Positions 42,421-53,239 of a stretch of DNA of 64,000 nt are shown here, one piece after another. A program made the position numbers and the translations under genes. The notes under the pieces were generated by a model. The model saw only the letters and a program-made list of their open reading frames with translations. It ran no database searches and was not told the origin of the DNA. The DNA is from Doryteuthis pealeii (lineage: Eukaryota; Mollusca; Cephalopoda; Myopsida; Loliginidae): positions 18,105,228 to 18,169,227 of the forward strand of contig CM042181.1 in assembly GCA_023376005.1 (NCBI GenBank), written 5' to 3'. Within the stretch, counting starts at the first letter, position 1. Each line of letters opens with the position of its first letter.

Positions 42421-43020
42421 AGACAGAGAGGAGTCTATCCTCTTTCCACTTGTACCAGACAAGGAGATTGTTTTTGTCTTTAACAGAGCACCACACCTAC
42501 TGTCAGCTCCCCACTTTACCTTTAAAGCATTAATTTCCTGTAAAATACATAAAGTAGGCAGAGTGACCTATTGTCGGTATCAACTGGACAGAGAGGGAGT
42601 CTATCCTCTTTCCACTTGTACCAGACAAGGAAGATTGTTTTTGTGTCTTTAGTAGAGCGCTACACCTACCATCAGCTCCCCACTTTACCTTTAAAGCATT
42701 AATTTCCTGTAAAATACATAAAGTAGGCAGAGTGACCTATTGTCGGTATCAACTGGACAGAGAGGGAGTCTATCCTCTTTCCACTTGTACCAGACAAGGG
42801 AGATTGTTTTTGTGTCTTTAACAGAGCACCACACCTACTGTCAGCTCCCCACTTTACCTTTGAAGCGTTAAATTCCTGTAAAGTAGGCAAAGTGGCCTAT
42901 TGTCGGTATCAGCTGTAAAGAGAGAGAGTCTATCCTCTTTCCACTTGTACCAGACAAGGAAGATTGTTTTTGTGTCTTTAGTAGAGCGCTACACCTACCA
43001 TCAGCTCCCCACTTTACCGC
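42421..43020 (-). repeat. Tandem array made from a SINE body, about 165-bp unit, 4 copies
   Basis: Units containing GGAGTCTATCCTCTTTCCAC, TTGTACCAGACAAGG and CATCAGCTCCCCACTTTACC begin at about 42427, 42592, 42760 and 42925. The reverse complement (GGTAAAGTGGGGAGCTGATG) matches the body of the SINE at 26256-26516, and the array is joined to that SINE's head at 43018-43122. Confidence 0.85.
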
Positions 43021-43122
43021 ACAGATCCCTGTGCTACTTGTACGCTGAGTTGGCAAAGGCCGGTATCGAATTGTGGTTCATAGTTGAATGCTCTACTGAC
43101 TGAGCTAAACCGGCCCTCTGCA
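43018..43122 (-). mobile_element. tRNA-derived SINE head attached to the array
   Basis: The reverse complement has GGGCCGGTTTAGCTCAGTCA (A-box) and CACAATTCGATACCGGCC (B-box region), then CAACTCAGCGTACAAGTAGC and CACAGGGATCTGTGCGG, the same as the SINE at 26256. Confidence 0.82.
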
Positions 43123-43279
43123 GCTGGGTAGGTGAGGCTTATTATTATTATTTAGTTAATATTAGGAAGAAATGAAAATAAATCCGATAGTATGTGGAAA
43201 AGATAATAAATGATGTGAAAAATAAGAGTTGTTGGATTCAGAGGGGTGATAATGTGAATTCACCTTTGCGCAAGTTCAG

Positions 43280-44325
43280 TTCGGGCGGTTCAGATATGGG
43301 GGGGTCGATTTACTATAAACTTATACGGGGAAATGAGCACACCTGAAAACTCAAAAAATAAAGAACTTTTAAGAATTTTTTAAAAAATCTGATTGATTGG
43401 TGTGTAATCCATAATAATCCATTGAAGGAAAAAAAATAATGAATAAATAAAAAAAATTTGTTTAGCGGTTCCGATATGGGGGATCGATTTACGATAAACT
43501 TATACGGGGAAATAAGCACCCCTGAAAACTCGAAAAATAGATAATTTTTTTGAATTTTTTTTTCAGAGTCTGATAGATTGGTGTGCAATCGATAATAATC
43601 CATTGAAAGAAGAAAAAAAAAATTAAAAACAAAAATTTTAGATGGGGGGTTCCAGATGCTCAGGTCCACCATTTCATGTTATAAATGCTTCTTCATTTGT
43701 TGTCTTTGTATTAAAGTCCATTGTTATATTTAACACCCTAATTCACTTTTCGTGGCCCAGAAAAAACAGAACCCAAATTATTTATTTATTTTCCCATTAA
43801 ACTAAACTTAAACCCCAACACCAATTCCAACACCAACCCCAACCCTAACCCTAACCCCAATCCCTAACCCTAAACCCCCTTAGTTAAAATTAACAGTTTT
43901 ATTACAAAATTTGTGGGTTCTGTTTTTTCTGTGTCACCTATATTTTGACACCTTTGTGCAAATTCAGCCCAACTGTTAAGATAGAGTGGTTCCGATATGG
44001 GGATCGATTTACTATAAACTTATACGGGAAATGAGCACCCATGAAAACTCGAAAAATAAAGAACTTTTTAGAAATTCAAATTCAAATTCAGCCCAACTGT
44101 TAAGATAGAGCAGTTCCGATATGGGGGATCGATTTACTATAAACTAATACGGGGAAATGAGCACCCATGAAAACTCGAAAAATAAAGAACTTTTTAGAAT
44201 TTTTTTTTTTTACAATCTGATAGATTGGTGCGCAATCGATAATAATCCATTGAAAGAAGAAAAAAAAAATTAAAAACAAAAATTTTAGATGGGGGGGGTC
44301 CAGATGCTCAGGTCCGCCCATGAAA
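43280..44325. repeat. Four diverged units of about 180 bp with a telomere-like tract between
   Basis: TTCCGATATGGGGGATCGAT, TTTACTATAAACTTATACGG and GAAATGAGCACCC recur at about 43288, 43467, 43988 and 44113. GATGGGGGGTTCCAGATGCT-like ends at 43640 and 44288. The units between 43520 and 43630 carry AATAATCCATTGAAAGAA. Confidence 0.8.
43795..43880. repeat. Interstitial telomere-like CCCTAA tract
   Basis: Degenerate CCCTAA/CCCCAA units including AACCCTAACCCTAACCCC after TTTTCCCATTAAACTAAAC. The same TTTCCCATTAAACTAA prefix precedes the CCCTAA cores at 18862 and 19738, so this is an element feature and not a chromosome end. Confidence 0.75.
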
Positions 44326-44715
44326 TACACATACATGAGAAAAGGTACAAAATGTACATATGAGTAACACATAAAAGGGATAAGATACAATAATGAAGTA
44401 TAAAAGTTATGGAGGAGAGTCCATAGGCAAAGTCACTTACTACGTTGTGTGTGTGGGAGTGAACCCCCACACAAGAAGGGTGTAGACAAACTGTCTAACC
44501 CATAGTGCGTTCGTTCAGTCCCGTAGAAGAAAGAGAGGATTCAAATCTGGCGCTTGCCTGCTTAAATAGTAAAGCGCCTGGTGGTCAATACCAGAAACAC
44601 AAGGAAAGATAACTCTTCCAGCGAAACAGGGGCAGATAACTCTACAGAGTTATGAAGGTGATTTATTGATATTTGAAATTTAGTTGACATTTAAAACTTT
44701 CTTATTATTTAGTAT
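44326..44715. other. No gene seen
   Basis: AT-rich non-coding stretch between the repeat units and the next SINE-like cluster; a short (TA)n array at 44711-44728. Confidence 0.5.
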
Positions 44716-44727
44716 ATATATATATAT

Positions 44728-45250
44728 ATGCTTAATTGGAGTCGTACCTAATTTTGAAAATTATTTAATTAATAATGAATTAGGCGGGAATACCTATTAA
44801 ATGTATGGCTAAACAAATCGAGAAAAATCAATCTCTGTATGTACATTTCGGCCTATTAGGCCTCATCAGCAGAGCTATAGATCGGAAGACCGCCCTGTGC
44901 GTGATTTGAAACCGGACTGCCAAGCTGACAGGCCGATCCCATAATCCCTACACCTTTTGTGTTTACAACTTATCATATCGTCGTGTAATAAAAGTCACTA
45001 GAAGAGGAATATTAACCTACTCTAAACAAATCGTAAAATCTAAGAAGTCCATTTGGTGTAGGGATTATGGGATTGGCCTGTCAGCTTGGCAGCTTGATAG
45101 GCCGAAATGTACATACAGAGATTGATTTTTCTCGATTTGTTTAGCCATACATTTAATAGGTATTCCCGCCTAATTCATTATTAATTAATTAATTTTCAAA
45201 ATTAGGTACGACTCCAATTAAGCACTTATTCTCCCAAAAATTATCGGCAA
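44728..45250. mobile_element. Inverted pair of hammerhead-bearing SINE-like A units
   Basis: Left unit (44728-44957) is minus strand: tail with TAATTAATAATGAATTAGGC, hammerhead 44833-44874, then the tRNA-like head (complement of GTGTAGGGATTATGGGATCG and GGCAGTCCGGTTTCAAATCA). Right unit (45053-45243) is plus strand with a deletion that removes CUGAUGA. Between them is CATATCGTCGTGTAATAAAA. Confidence 0.75.
44833..44874 (-). ncRNA. Hammerhead ribozyme motif, type A, best copy
   Basis: Minus strand: stem I CUCUG/CAGAG 5 bp, CUGAUGA intact, stem II GGCCU-AAU-AGGCC 5 perfect bp, GAAA intact, stem III palindrome AUGU/ACAU, cleavage after AUA. The family has a tRNA-like head with box A and B upstream, so RNA polymerase III transcription would place the ribozyme in the RNA body. 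Confidence 0.8.
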
Positions 45251-45420
45251 AAAGCCATTCCAAACAAACTGTGTTTACAATATATATATATATTTTTGGG
45301 GAGATTATGTGCTTAATTAAAGTCATACCTAATTTGTTAATCAATTAATTATAATTAAATGAATTAGGGCATGCATATCGGTTTAAATGTAAAGAGTAAA
45401 CAAATCGAGAAAAAGTCAAT

Positions 45421-45462
45421 CTCTGTATGTACATTTCAGCCCATTAGGTCTCATCAGCAGAG
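45421..45462 (-). ncRNA. Hammerhead ribozyme motif, type A
   Basis: Same sequence as 40369-40410 (duplicate copy): intact CUGAUGA and GAAA, stem I perfect, stem II weak. Confidence 0.6.
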
Positions 45463-45614
45463 CTATAGACAGGGCAGTGTTTTGTGCGTGATTCGAACCC
45501 TACCTTAATTATAATTAATTGATTAACAAATTTAGGTATGACTTTAATTAAGCACATAATTTCCCAAAAAAATTGTCGGCCTTCGCCATTTCAAACACAT
45601 TGTTTGTCCACTTC

Positions 45615-45653
<39 letters not shown>

Positions 45654-46002
45654 TAATATATTATATATATATATATATAATCCAAAAGTCCAGAGAAGAA
45701 ATCTTCCTTACGACACAATAGTTTTATTTAAAAAACTGTTGCAGTTTGAGAGCTCAATGTGTGCTCTTAATATTAGAGTCATGTATTTATATGTATGTAT
45801 GTGTGTTTTTATATGTGTATGTGTATGTATATCTCTATTTTAAATTTTTAATATTATATAAATTATATTTTTTATTTCTCTTTTAACTTAAATTTAATAT
45901 TTATTAGCTTTACTTTCTTTCTTAGCTATCTCACTTTATATATAACAAATAATAATATATATATTGATTTTGATATTTAACTATCTTACTTTAGATATAA
46001 TA

Positions 46003-46052
<50 letters not shown>

Positions 46053-46466
46053 TCCTTCATTATTCCAGTTGCTCTTTCGTATTGGTTGAATAGGTGAATT
46101 TTGCTTGATCTGTCTGTCTGGTTTTCTTGATGTCAAATTATATTGGATACTTTATTAGTTACATGTTTCACTAACCCATTTCTTTTGATGGAAGTGATTT
46201 TAAGAAAAAAATTTTTTTTGCAACATCAATGTTTTCAGTTGGAACTTATATTTTTAAAAATTTTTTTAAATAAAATATAAAATAAAAATCTGTTTTCAAA
46301 TGCCTTTAAAGTAATAAAGATTTCATCATTCGCATCTGATGAGTTGGGAGAGTTAGATACTTTGTCTAAGCTCCCTGAAATAGACTATAATGCTCAATCT
46401 CTAAGTCTTTTGTTATTTCTTTACTTATATATGGTGGACTCTCCTATCGAGAACGATAGATGAGGG

Positions 46467-47017
46467 TCAGCAGTGAGTGATTTGATTCCTCCCATGTTGT
46501 GCATGCTGTCCAGAAGACATTTTATGTTTCCTCGAGTGTGACAGCAGCCCAGCCCTGCTGCGGGCCATGAAGCCACACTGACAAACGAAATGATCCAAGG
46601 CAGGAGTTAAATGTTTTTCTTTTAAAGTTATGCGGAGCCGATCTCTATGCTTCAGTCTATTTTCTTCAAAGCTCTTTAGTTTAGCGAAACAGGTCTTACG
46701 CCATTCCTTCCGATCCGATGCTAGATCTTCCCAAGCACTCAGGTCAATATCGAGGCGTTTCAAATTGTCCTTCAATTTATCCTTGTAGCGTAAGAGAGGA
46801 CGTCCAATGGAACGCTTAGCATTTGGTAGTTGCCCGTATAAAAACTTCTTTGGAAGCCTGTTCTCATTCATACGGACAACGTGACCAGCCCACCTAAGTT
46901 GAATCTTGGCTAGTAGGGTTTCGATGCCAGCAATATCACATCTTTTTAAAATTGTGCTGTTTTTTACTTTGTCATCCCATTTTATACCGCAAATGACATG
47001 AAGACAACGCATATATA
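46467..47017 (-). pseudogene. LINE C-terminal fragment with C2H2-like tail
   Basis: Open minus-strand frame: MRCLHVICGIKWDDKVKNST, ILKRCDIAGIETLLAKIQLR, WAGHVVRMNENRLPKKFLYG, QLPNAKRSIGRPLLRYKDKL, then FVCQCGFMARSRAGLLSHSR KH near the end. 'WAGHVvRM...RLPK...YGQL...R..GrP..RykD' is the LINE RT C-terminal block; the Cys/Cys...His/His tail is zinc-finger-like. The first 17 residues of the open frame (upstream of 47017) come from a (TA)n array and an SLC15 exon scrap, so they are not part of the LINE. Confidence 0.85.
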
Positions 47018-47075
47018 TATATATATATTGGATTTTTTTTTTAAAAACCCGAAGTCCAAACAAAAAAAGAAATGA
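47018..47075 (+). pseudogene. Fragment of SLC15 last exon region, copy 2
   Basis: TATATATTGGATTTTTTTTT joined to AAAAACCCGAAGTCC and AAAAAAAGAAAT. In the real gene these blocks are separated by about 150 bp (48123-48146 and 48291-48326), so this looks like an internally deleted copy of the terminal exon and its acceptor. Confidence 0.6.
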
Positions 47076-47443
47076 GTTTTACTTCCGCTGTCGTTAATCG
47101 CAACAGAAAAAATTTATACACACACATACACAACCACATACCTAAAAAATGCACAATGTTTCCTTTCGATACACACACTCACAGCATCCCATACTCACGC
47201 CATAAAATAGAATATTTGATGTCATATTTCAAAACCGTCTCCTTTTTCAAACGTCAAAAAATTTTTAAACAGACTGAATGACAAGGATTACCACTCGCTT
47301 TTCTCGTTATTCTGTGATAAACAATTTCTTATCTTATGCCCTGAAGATGATCTAATTAATAGATCGAAACACTTCAGCGTCGGCCAATAAACTCACCATT
47401 TAACCCATTTAAACCTGTGTTTTTTTTTCATTTTTCTTAATAT

Positions 47444-47475
<32 letters not shown>

Positions 47476-47476
<1 letters not shown>

Positions 47477-48111
47477 CTTATTATAATGGAGATTGTGGGT
47501 TTTATGTCTGTAACCGAAACTATATTATCTATTCAAGTCACAATTCCCTTTGTTATTTACATCACATTCTCCCTGATTTTATTTTTTATTTAAACCTCAA
47601 TTATTGATAAAATTGTTTTCATCATTAAGGCTGTTGACCATATCTACATACTAATAACATGCAATTGTATTTATGTATACAACAAAATAGCGGTTTATAG
47701 TGTGAATGGGAAGGATAATTTGCATATTGAACTTTAAAATTTGATTTTAATAAATATATGCTAAGTATTATTGATTTCTAATTGTTTGGTTTTATCTTAT
47801 GAATATGAGTAAAAATCTCTTCAATAAATCTTAAGAGAAATCCCTTAACAAGAAGAAATAACTGTAATATTATTCTTTACTTCCTATTTTAACTAAACAG
47901 TTTAATTAGGAAAATTTACCAAAGAAAGACGGGAGTAAGGGAAAATGATGGAAGAGTTAGTTTCAAAGTTGTTCTATTTTTCAATCATACCCCTTCTGTT
48001 CCAAATATTTTATCTGAATTCATATTCAGTTTCATTAGCCTTTCTAATTTAACATATTTTATTATATTAAAACTTAAATACTTGCACCCGGAGGGTGCAT
48101 ATATTTGCTAG
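47476..48111 (+). mobile_element. Non-autonomous Helitron G, 64 bp before the SLC15 last exon
   Basis: 636 bp, TCTTATTATAATGGAGATTG to GCACCCGGAGGGTGC and CTAG (48108-48111), flanked by (TA)n on both sides. More diverged in the middle than F. Confidence 0.87.
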
Positions 48112-48174
48112 TATATATAATATATATATATATTGGATTTTTTTTTCATTCTTTTTTTTCTTTTTTCTCCGCAG

Positions 48175-48365
48175 ATCCTTGGTTTACTGACAACATCAAC
48201 GTTGGACACATGGAATATTTATTTTTCTTGCTTGGTGGAATAATGGCTGTAGATTTCTTGATTTTCCTAATTTTGGCCAAATATCTCAAGTTTAAAAAAC
48301 CCGAAGTCCAAAAAATAAAAGAAATTGAAATATCGGTAATCAAAGAAGAACAGACTTCATTATAG
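48175..48365 (+). CDS. SLC15A4-like: SLC15/POT transporter terminal exon
   Basis: Plus strand. Acceptor after a long pyrimidine run, TTTTCTCCGCAG|ATCCTTGG at 48174; stop TAG at 48363-48365. Encodes DPWFTDNINVGHMEYLFFLL, GGIMAVDFLIFLILAKYLKF and a basic/acidic cytoplasmic tail KKPEVQKIKEIEISVIKEEQ TSL. 'F..NIN.GhmeYlFfLl..im....l.FL..AkyykF' fits the last loop and helix 12 of SLC15A4-type transporters. Phase 1 entry fits exon 7. Confidence 0.9.
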
Positions 48366-48441
48366 TTTTATATGACCCCCCCACCCAACCAAAAAAAAAA
48401 CATCACAGTATTTTCACGCATTTTAAAAATATTCACATTGA

Positions 48442-48447
48442 AATAAA
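48442..48447 (+). promoter_or_regulatory. Polyadenylation signal AATAAA
   Basis: AATAAA 77 nt after the SLC15 stop codon, with another AATAAA-like site (TTAATAAAAA) at about 48452. The minisatellite begins about 35 nt further on. Confidence 0.7.
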
Positions 48448-48479
48448 GATATTAATAAAAAATGTCACAAGTTGCTGAC

Positions 48480-51400
48480 AAATCTAATTGTTTTTGTTTT
48501 ATTTTGTGGGTGTGGTTGAAAAGTACTTATCGACGTGCTGGAAATAATGAGAAGCTAGAAGCGAGGTAGAATAGACTTCTTATAGGGAAATTTAATTGTT
48601 TTTTGTTTTATTTTGTGATGTTCTTTTTTAAAGTTTTTTTGTGGTGTGGTTGAAAAGTACTTATCGACGTGCTGGAAATAATGAGAAGCTAGAAGCGAGG
48701 TAGAATAGACTTCTTATAGGGAAATTTAATTGTTTTTTGTTTTTATTTTGTGATGTTCTTTTTTAAATTTTTTGTGGGTGTGGTTGAAAAGTACTTATTG
48801 ACGTGCTGGAAATAATGAGAAGCTAGAAGCGAGGTAGAATAGACTTCTTATGGGAAATTTAATTGTTTTTTGTTTTATTTTGTGATGTTCTTTTTTAAAT
48901 TTTTTGTGGGTGTGGTTGAAAAGTACTTATCGACGTGCTGGAAATAATGAGAAGCTAGAAGCGAGGTAGAATAGACTTCTTATAGGGAAATTTAATTGTT
49001 TTTTGTTTTATTTTGTGATGTTCTTTTTTTAATTTTTTTGTGGGTGTGGTTGAAAAGTACTTATCGACGTGCTGGAAATAATGAGAAGCTAGAAGCGAGG
49101 TAGAATAGACTTCTTATAGGGAAATTTAATTGTTTTTTGTTTTATTTTGTGATGTTCTTTTTTAAATTTTTTTGTGGGTGTGGTTGAAAAGTACTTATCG
49201 ACGTGCTGGAAATAATGAGAAGCTAGAAGCGAGGTAGAATAGACTTCTTATAGGGAAATTTAATTGTTTTTGTTTTATTTTGTGATGTTCTTTTTTTAAT
49301 TTTTTGTGAGTGTGGTTGAAAAGTACTTATCGACGTGCTGGAAATAATGAGAAGCTAGAAGCGAGGTAGAATAGACTTCTTATAGGGAAATTTAATTGTT
49401 TTTTGTTTTATTTTGTGATGTTCTTTTTTAAATTTTTTTGTGGGTGTGGTTGAAAAGTACTTATCGACGTGCTGGAAATAATGAGAAGCTAGAAGCGAGG
49501 TAGAATAGACTTCTTATAGGGAAATTTAATTGTTTTTTGTTTTATTTTGTGATGTTCTTTTTTAAAGTTTTTTTTGGGGTGTGGTTGAAAAGTACTTATC
49601 GACGTGCTGGAAATAATGAGAAGCTAGAAGCGAGGTAGAATAGACTTCTTATAGGGAAATTTAATTGTTTTTTGTTTTATTTTGTGATGTTCTTTTTTAA
49701 ATTTTTTGTGGTGTGGTTGAAAAGTACTTATCGACATGCTGGAAATAATGAGAAGCTAGAAGCGAGGTAGAATAGACTTCTTATAGGGAAATTTAATTGT
49801 TTTTTGTTTTATTTTGTGATGTTCTTTTTTAAATTTTTTTGTGAGTGTGGTTGAAAAGTACTTATCGACGTGCTGGAAATAATGAGAAGCTAGAAGCGAG
49901 GTAGAATAGACTTCTTATAGGGAAATTTAATTGTTTTTTGTTTTATTTTGTGATGTTCTTTTTTTAATTTTTTTGTGAGTGTGGTTGAAAAGTACTTATC
50001 GACGTGCTGGAAATAATGAGAAGCTAGAAGCGAGGTAGAATAGACTTCTTATAGGGAAATTTAATTGTTTTTTGTTTTATTTTGTGATGTTCTTTTTTAA
50101 TTTTTTTGTGGGTGTGGTTGAAAAGTACTTATCGACGTGCTGGAAATAATGAGAAGCTAGAAGCGAGGTAGAATAGACTTCTTATAGGGAAATTTAATTG
50201 TTTTTTGTTTTATTTTGTGATGTTCTTTTTTTTTTTTTGTGGGTGTGGTTGAAAAGTACTTATCGACGTGCTGGAAATAATGAGAAGCTAGAAGCGAGGT
50301 AGAATAGACTTCTTATAGGGAAATTTAATTGTTTTTTGTTTTATTTTGTGATGTTCTTTTTTTAAATTTTTTTGTGAGTGTGGTTGAAAAGTACTTATCG
50401 ACATGCTGGAAATAATGAGAAGCTAGAAGCGAGGTAGAATAGACTTCTTATAGGGAAATTTAATTGTTTTTTTGTTTTATTTTGTGATGTTCTTTTTTAA
50501 ATTTTTTGTGAGTGTGGTTGAAAAGTACTTATCGACGTGCTGGAAATAATGAGAAGCTAGAAGCGAGGTAGAATAGACTTCTTATAGGGAAATTTAATTG
50601 TTTTTTGTTTTATTTTGTGATGTTCTTTTTTAAAATTTTTTGTGGGTGTGGTTGAAAAGTACTTATCGACGTGCTGGAAATAATGAGAAGCTAGAAGCGA
50701 GGTAGAATAGACTTCTTATAGGGAAATTTAATTGTTTTTTGTTTTATTTTGTGATGTTCTTTTTTTAATTTTTTTGTGGGTGTGGTTGAAAAGTACTTAT
50801 CGACATGCTGGAAATAATGAGAAGCTAGAAGCGAGGTAGAATAGACTTCTTATAGGGAAATTTAATTGTTTTTTGTTTTATTTTGTGATGTTCTTTTTTA
50901 AATTTTTTTGTGGGTGTGGTTGAAAAGTACTTATCGACGTGCTGGAAATAATGAGAAGCTAGAAGCGAGGTAGAATAGACTTCTTATAGGGAAATTTAAT
51001 TGTTTTTGTTTTATTTTGTGATGTTCTTTTTTTAAATTTTTTTGTGAGTGTGGTTGAAAAGTACTTATCGACATGCTGGAAATAATGAGAACTAGAAGCG
51101 AGGTAGAATAGACTTCTTATAGGGAAATTTAATTGTTTTTTGTTATTTTGTGATGTTCTTTTTTAAATTTTTTTGTGGGTGTGGTTGAAAAGTACTTATC
51201 GACGTGCTGGAAATAATGAGAAGCTAGAAGCGAGGTAGAATAGACTTCTTATAGGGAAATTTAATTGTTTTTTGTTTTATTTTGTGATGTTCTTTTTTTA
51301 ATTTTTTGTGGGTGTGGTTGAAAAGTACTTATCGACATGCTGGAAATAATGAGAAGCTAGAAGCGAGGTAGAATAGACTTCTTATAGGGAAATTTAATTG

Positions 51401-52157
51401 TTTTTTGTTTTATTTTGTGATGTTCTTTTTTAAATTTTTTGTGGGTGTGGTTGAAAAGTACTTATCGACGTGCTGGAAATAATGAGAAGCTAGAAGCGAG
51501 GTAGAATAGACTTCTTATAGGGAAATTTAATTGTTTTTTGTTTTATTTTGTGATGTTCTTTTTTAATTTTTTTGTGGTGTGGTTGAAAAGTACTTATTGA
51601 CGTGCTGGAAATAATGAGAAGCTAGAAGCGAGTAGAATAGACTTCTTATAGGAAATTTTGTTTTTGTTTTATTTTGTGATGTTCTTTTTTTAATTTTTTT
51701 GTGGTGTGGTTGAAAAGTACTTATCGACGTGCTGGAAATAATGAAAGCTAGAAGCGAGGTAGAATAGACTTCTTATAGGGAAATTTAATTGTTTTGTTTT
51801 ATTTTGTGATGTTCTTTTTTTAATTGTTTTGTGTGTGGTTGAAAAGTACTTATCGACGTGCTGGAAATAATGAGAAGCTAGAAGCGAGGTAGAATAGACT
51901 TCTTATAGGGAAATTTAATTGTTTTGTTTTATTTTGTGATGTTCTTTTTTTAATTTTTTGTGTGTGTTGAAAAGTACTTATCGACGTGCTGGAATAATGC
52001 TAGAAGCGGAGCTGGAAATAATGAGAAGCTAGAAGCGAGGTAGAATAGACTTCTTATAGGGAAATTTAATTGTTTTTTGTTTTGCTTTGCTTGATTTTTT
52101 TGCTGTTTTTTTCTTAATTTCTTGTGGTTGTGGTCAAAAAGTACTTACCGACATGCT
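48480..52157. repeat. Minisatellite, about 133-bp unit, about 27.5 copies
   Basis: Unit includes GTGGTTGAAAAGTACTTATC, GACGTGCTGGAAATAATGAG, AAGCTAGAAGCGAGGTAGAA and TTTTGTGATGTTC. Units are nearly identical except for T-run length; the last four (from about 51590) have small deletions and the final half unit is diverged. It begins within or just after the SLC15 3' untranslated region. Confidence 0.97.
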
Positions 52158-52248
52158 GAGCCCTTTCAAACAACCAGCCATTCTATCCATCCGTCTCCTT
52201 TGAACACTTCCACAAGCTTTCTCACAATCTCTCTTACTCTCATTTTTG

Positions 52249-52252
<4 letters not shown>

Positions 52253-52285
<33 letters not shown>
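52253..52285. repeat. (TA)n microsatellite
   Basis: TA array ending at the Helitron terminus at 52286. Confidence 0.95.
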
Positions 52286-52286
<1 letters not shown>

Positions 52287-52610
52287 TAGCAAAAGTACTC
52301 AGTCCAGGACTGGACTAAAAAAAAAAAATTGGGAACACCAGAGAGTGTGTGAGGAGAAAATAGGAGTAATGGAGAAAAGAAGAGGAAAATGTTTTATCAA
52401 ATTTTTAAAAAAATCGCCGAGAATTTTTATAGTAGAATGTTTGTTTATATTAGGAATTTTTTTCTTTTTGTTTACATTTCAGATATTTTTTTTTAAGTGT
52501 GTTTCTTAGTTATAAGGATGTCAAGGTGTATGCAAGATTTCGAATATGAATAACATCTAGTTTTTTAGTTATAAGTCGACACGTACATACCAAACTTTCT
52601 TTTATATATA
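52286..52610 (-). mobile_element. Helitron-like 3' end of a third hairpin type (5' end uncertain)
   Basis: CTAG at 52286-52289, then GCAAAAGTACTC and hairpin AGTCCAGG/ACTGGACT (52301-52316). Same layout as the GCACCC family but a different stem. The other end was not found; the body is A/T-rich with a frame of 87 codons that looks non-coding. Confidence 0.55.
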
Positions 52611-52769
52611 TAGATGCTTCCCACTCCCATGGTTGAGCACTGTGGGGAGACATTAATTGTAAAAATCAATAAAACCTTTTGGTCACTGGATGGAACCTAT
52701 TCTCAAAGAATCTAAAATTCCTCTCACAAATATCCATAAAACCATCATACCAAAAACACCACCTTGGAT

Positions 52770-52905
52770 CATGTGACGGTGAACGAGAAAGGAAAAAGAG
52801 CAAGACATTGTCTTACCTGCCGGGATCGAACCTGCATCCTCTCGCATGCGAAAACAAATGCAATTTAGGAACTGGACGGACACGAGGTTTGACTGACGTG
52901 CCCTG
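52770..52905 (-). mobile_element. tRNA-like SINE head, minus strand
   Basis: The reverse complement has CGCATGCGAGAGGATGCAGG and TTCGATCCCGGCAGG (B-box) then GACAATGTCTTGCTCTTTTT. Pairs with the + copy at 18240-18345. Confidence 0.65.
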
Positions 52906-53239
52906 ATGTTTGGCTAATATGTGCATAAATTAACAAGTGAGTCGAGCGCTGGGCAGTCAGCAGCAGCAGTCGACGACAAAGCGCTTTTCAGTAAAGAAAT
53001 GGATTTTAGTCGAACAGAAACAAAACTAAATAGGAAATGTGATTTTGAACTGCTAAAGATTATTTCGACTACGACGACGGAATTTCCAGCTGCTAGACGA
53101 AGAATGTGTTGACCAACAGAGGGTCTTGCTTGTGAGAAGATGGAGAACTTGCTTGTTTTTGGTTCCCCTTCGGTGGGAGCTTGTTGATTCGAAGGTCTAT
53201 TTCGCCTCCATGTATTTCCCCCCCATTCTATAGATCATT

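Larger units (their letters stand above)
44950..47475 (+). repeat. Segmental duplication, copy 2
   Basis: Colinear with 39840-42410, offset about 5.05 kb; frames are better preserved here. Ends in the (TA)n array into which a Helitron (47476) is inserted. Confidence 0.88.

Noticed and set aside
43795..43880. Chromosome end or telomere fusion
   Set aside because: The CCCTAA tract is short, degenerate and part of a dispersed element with the same prefix at 18862 and 19738.
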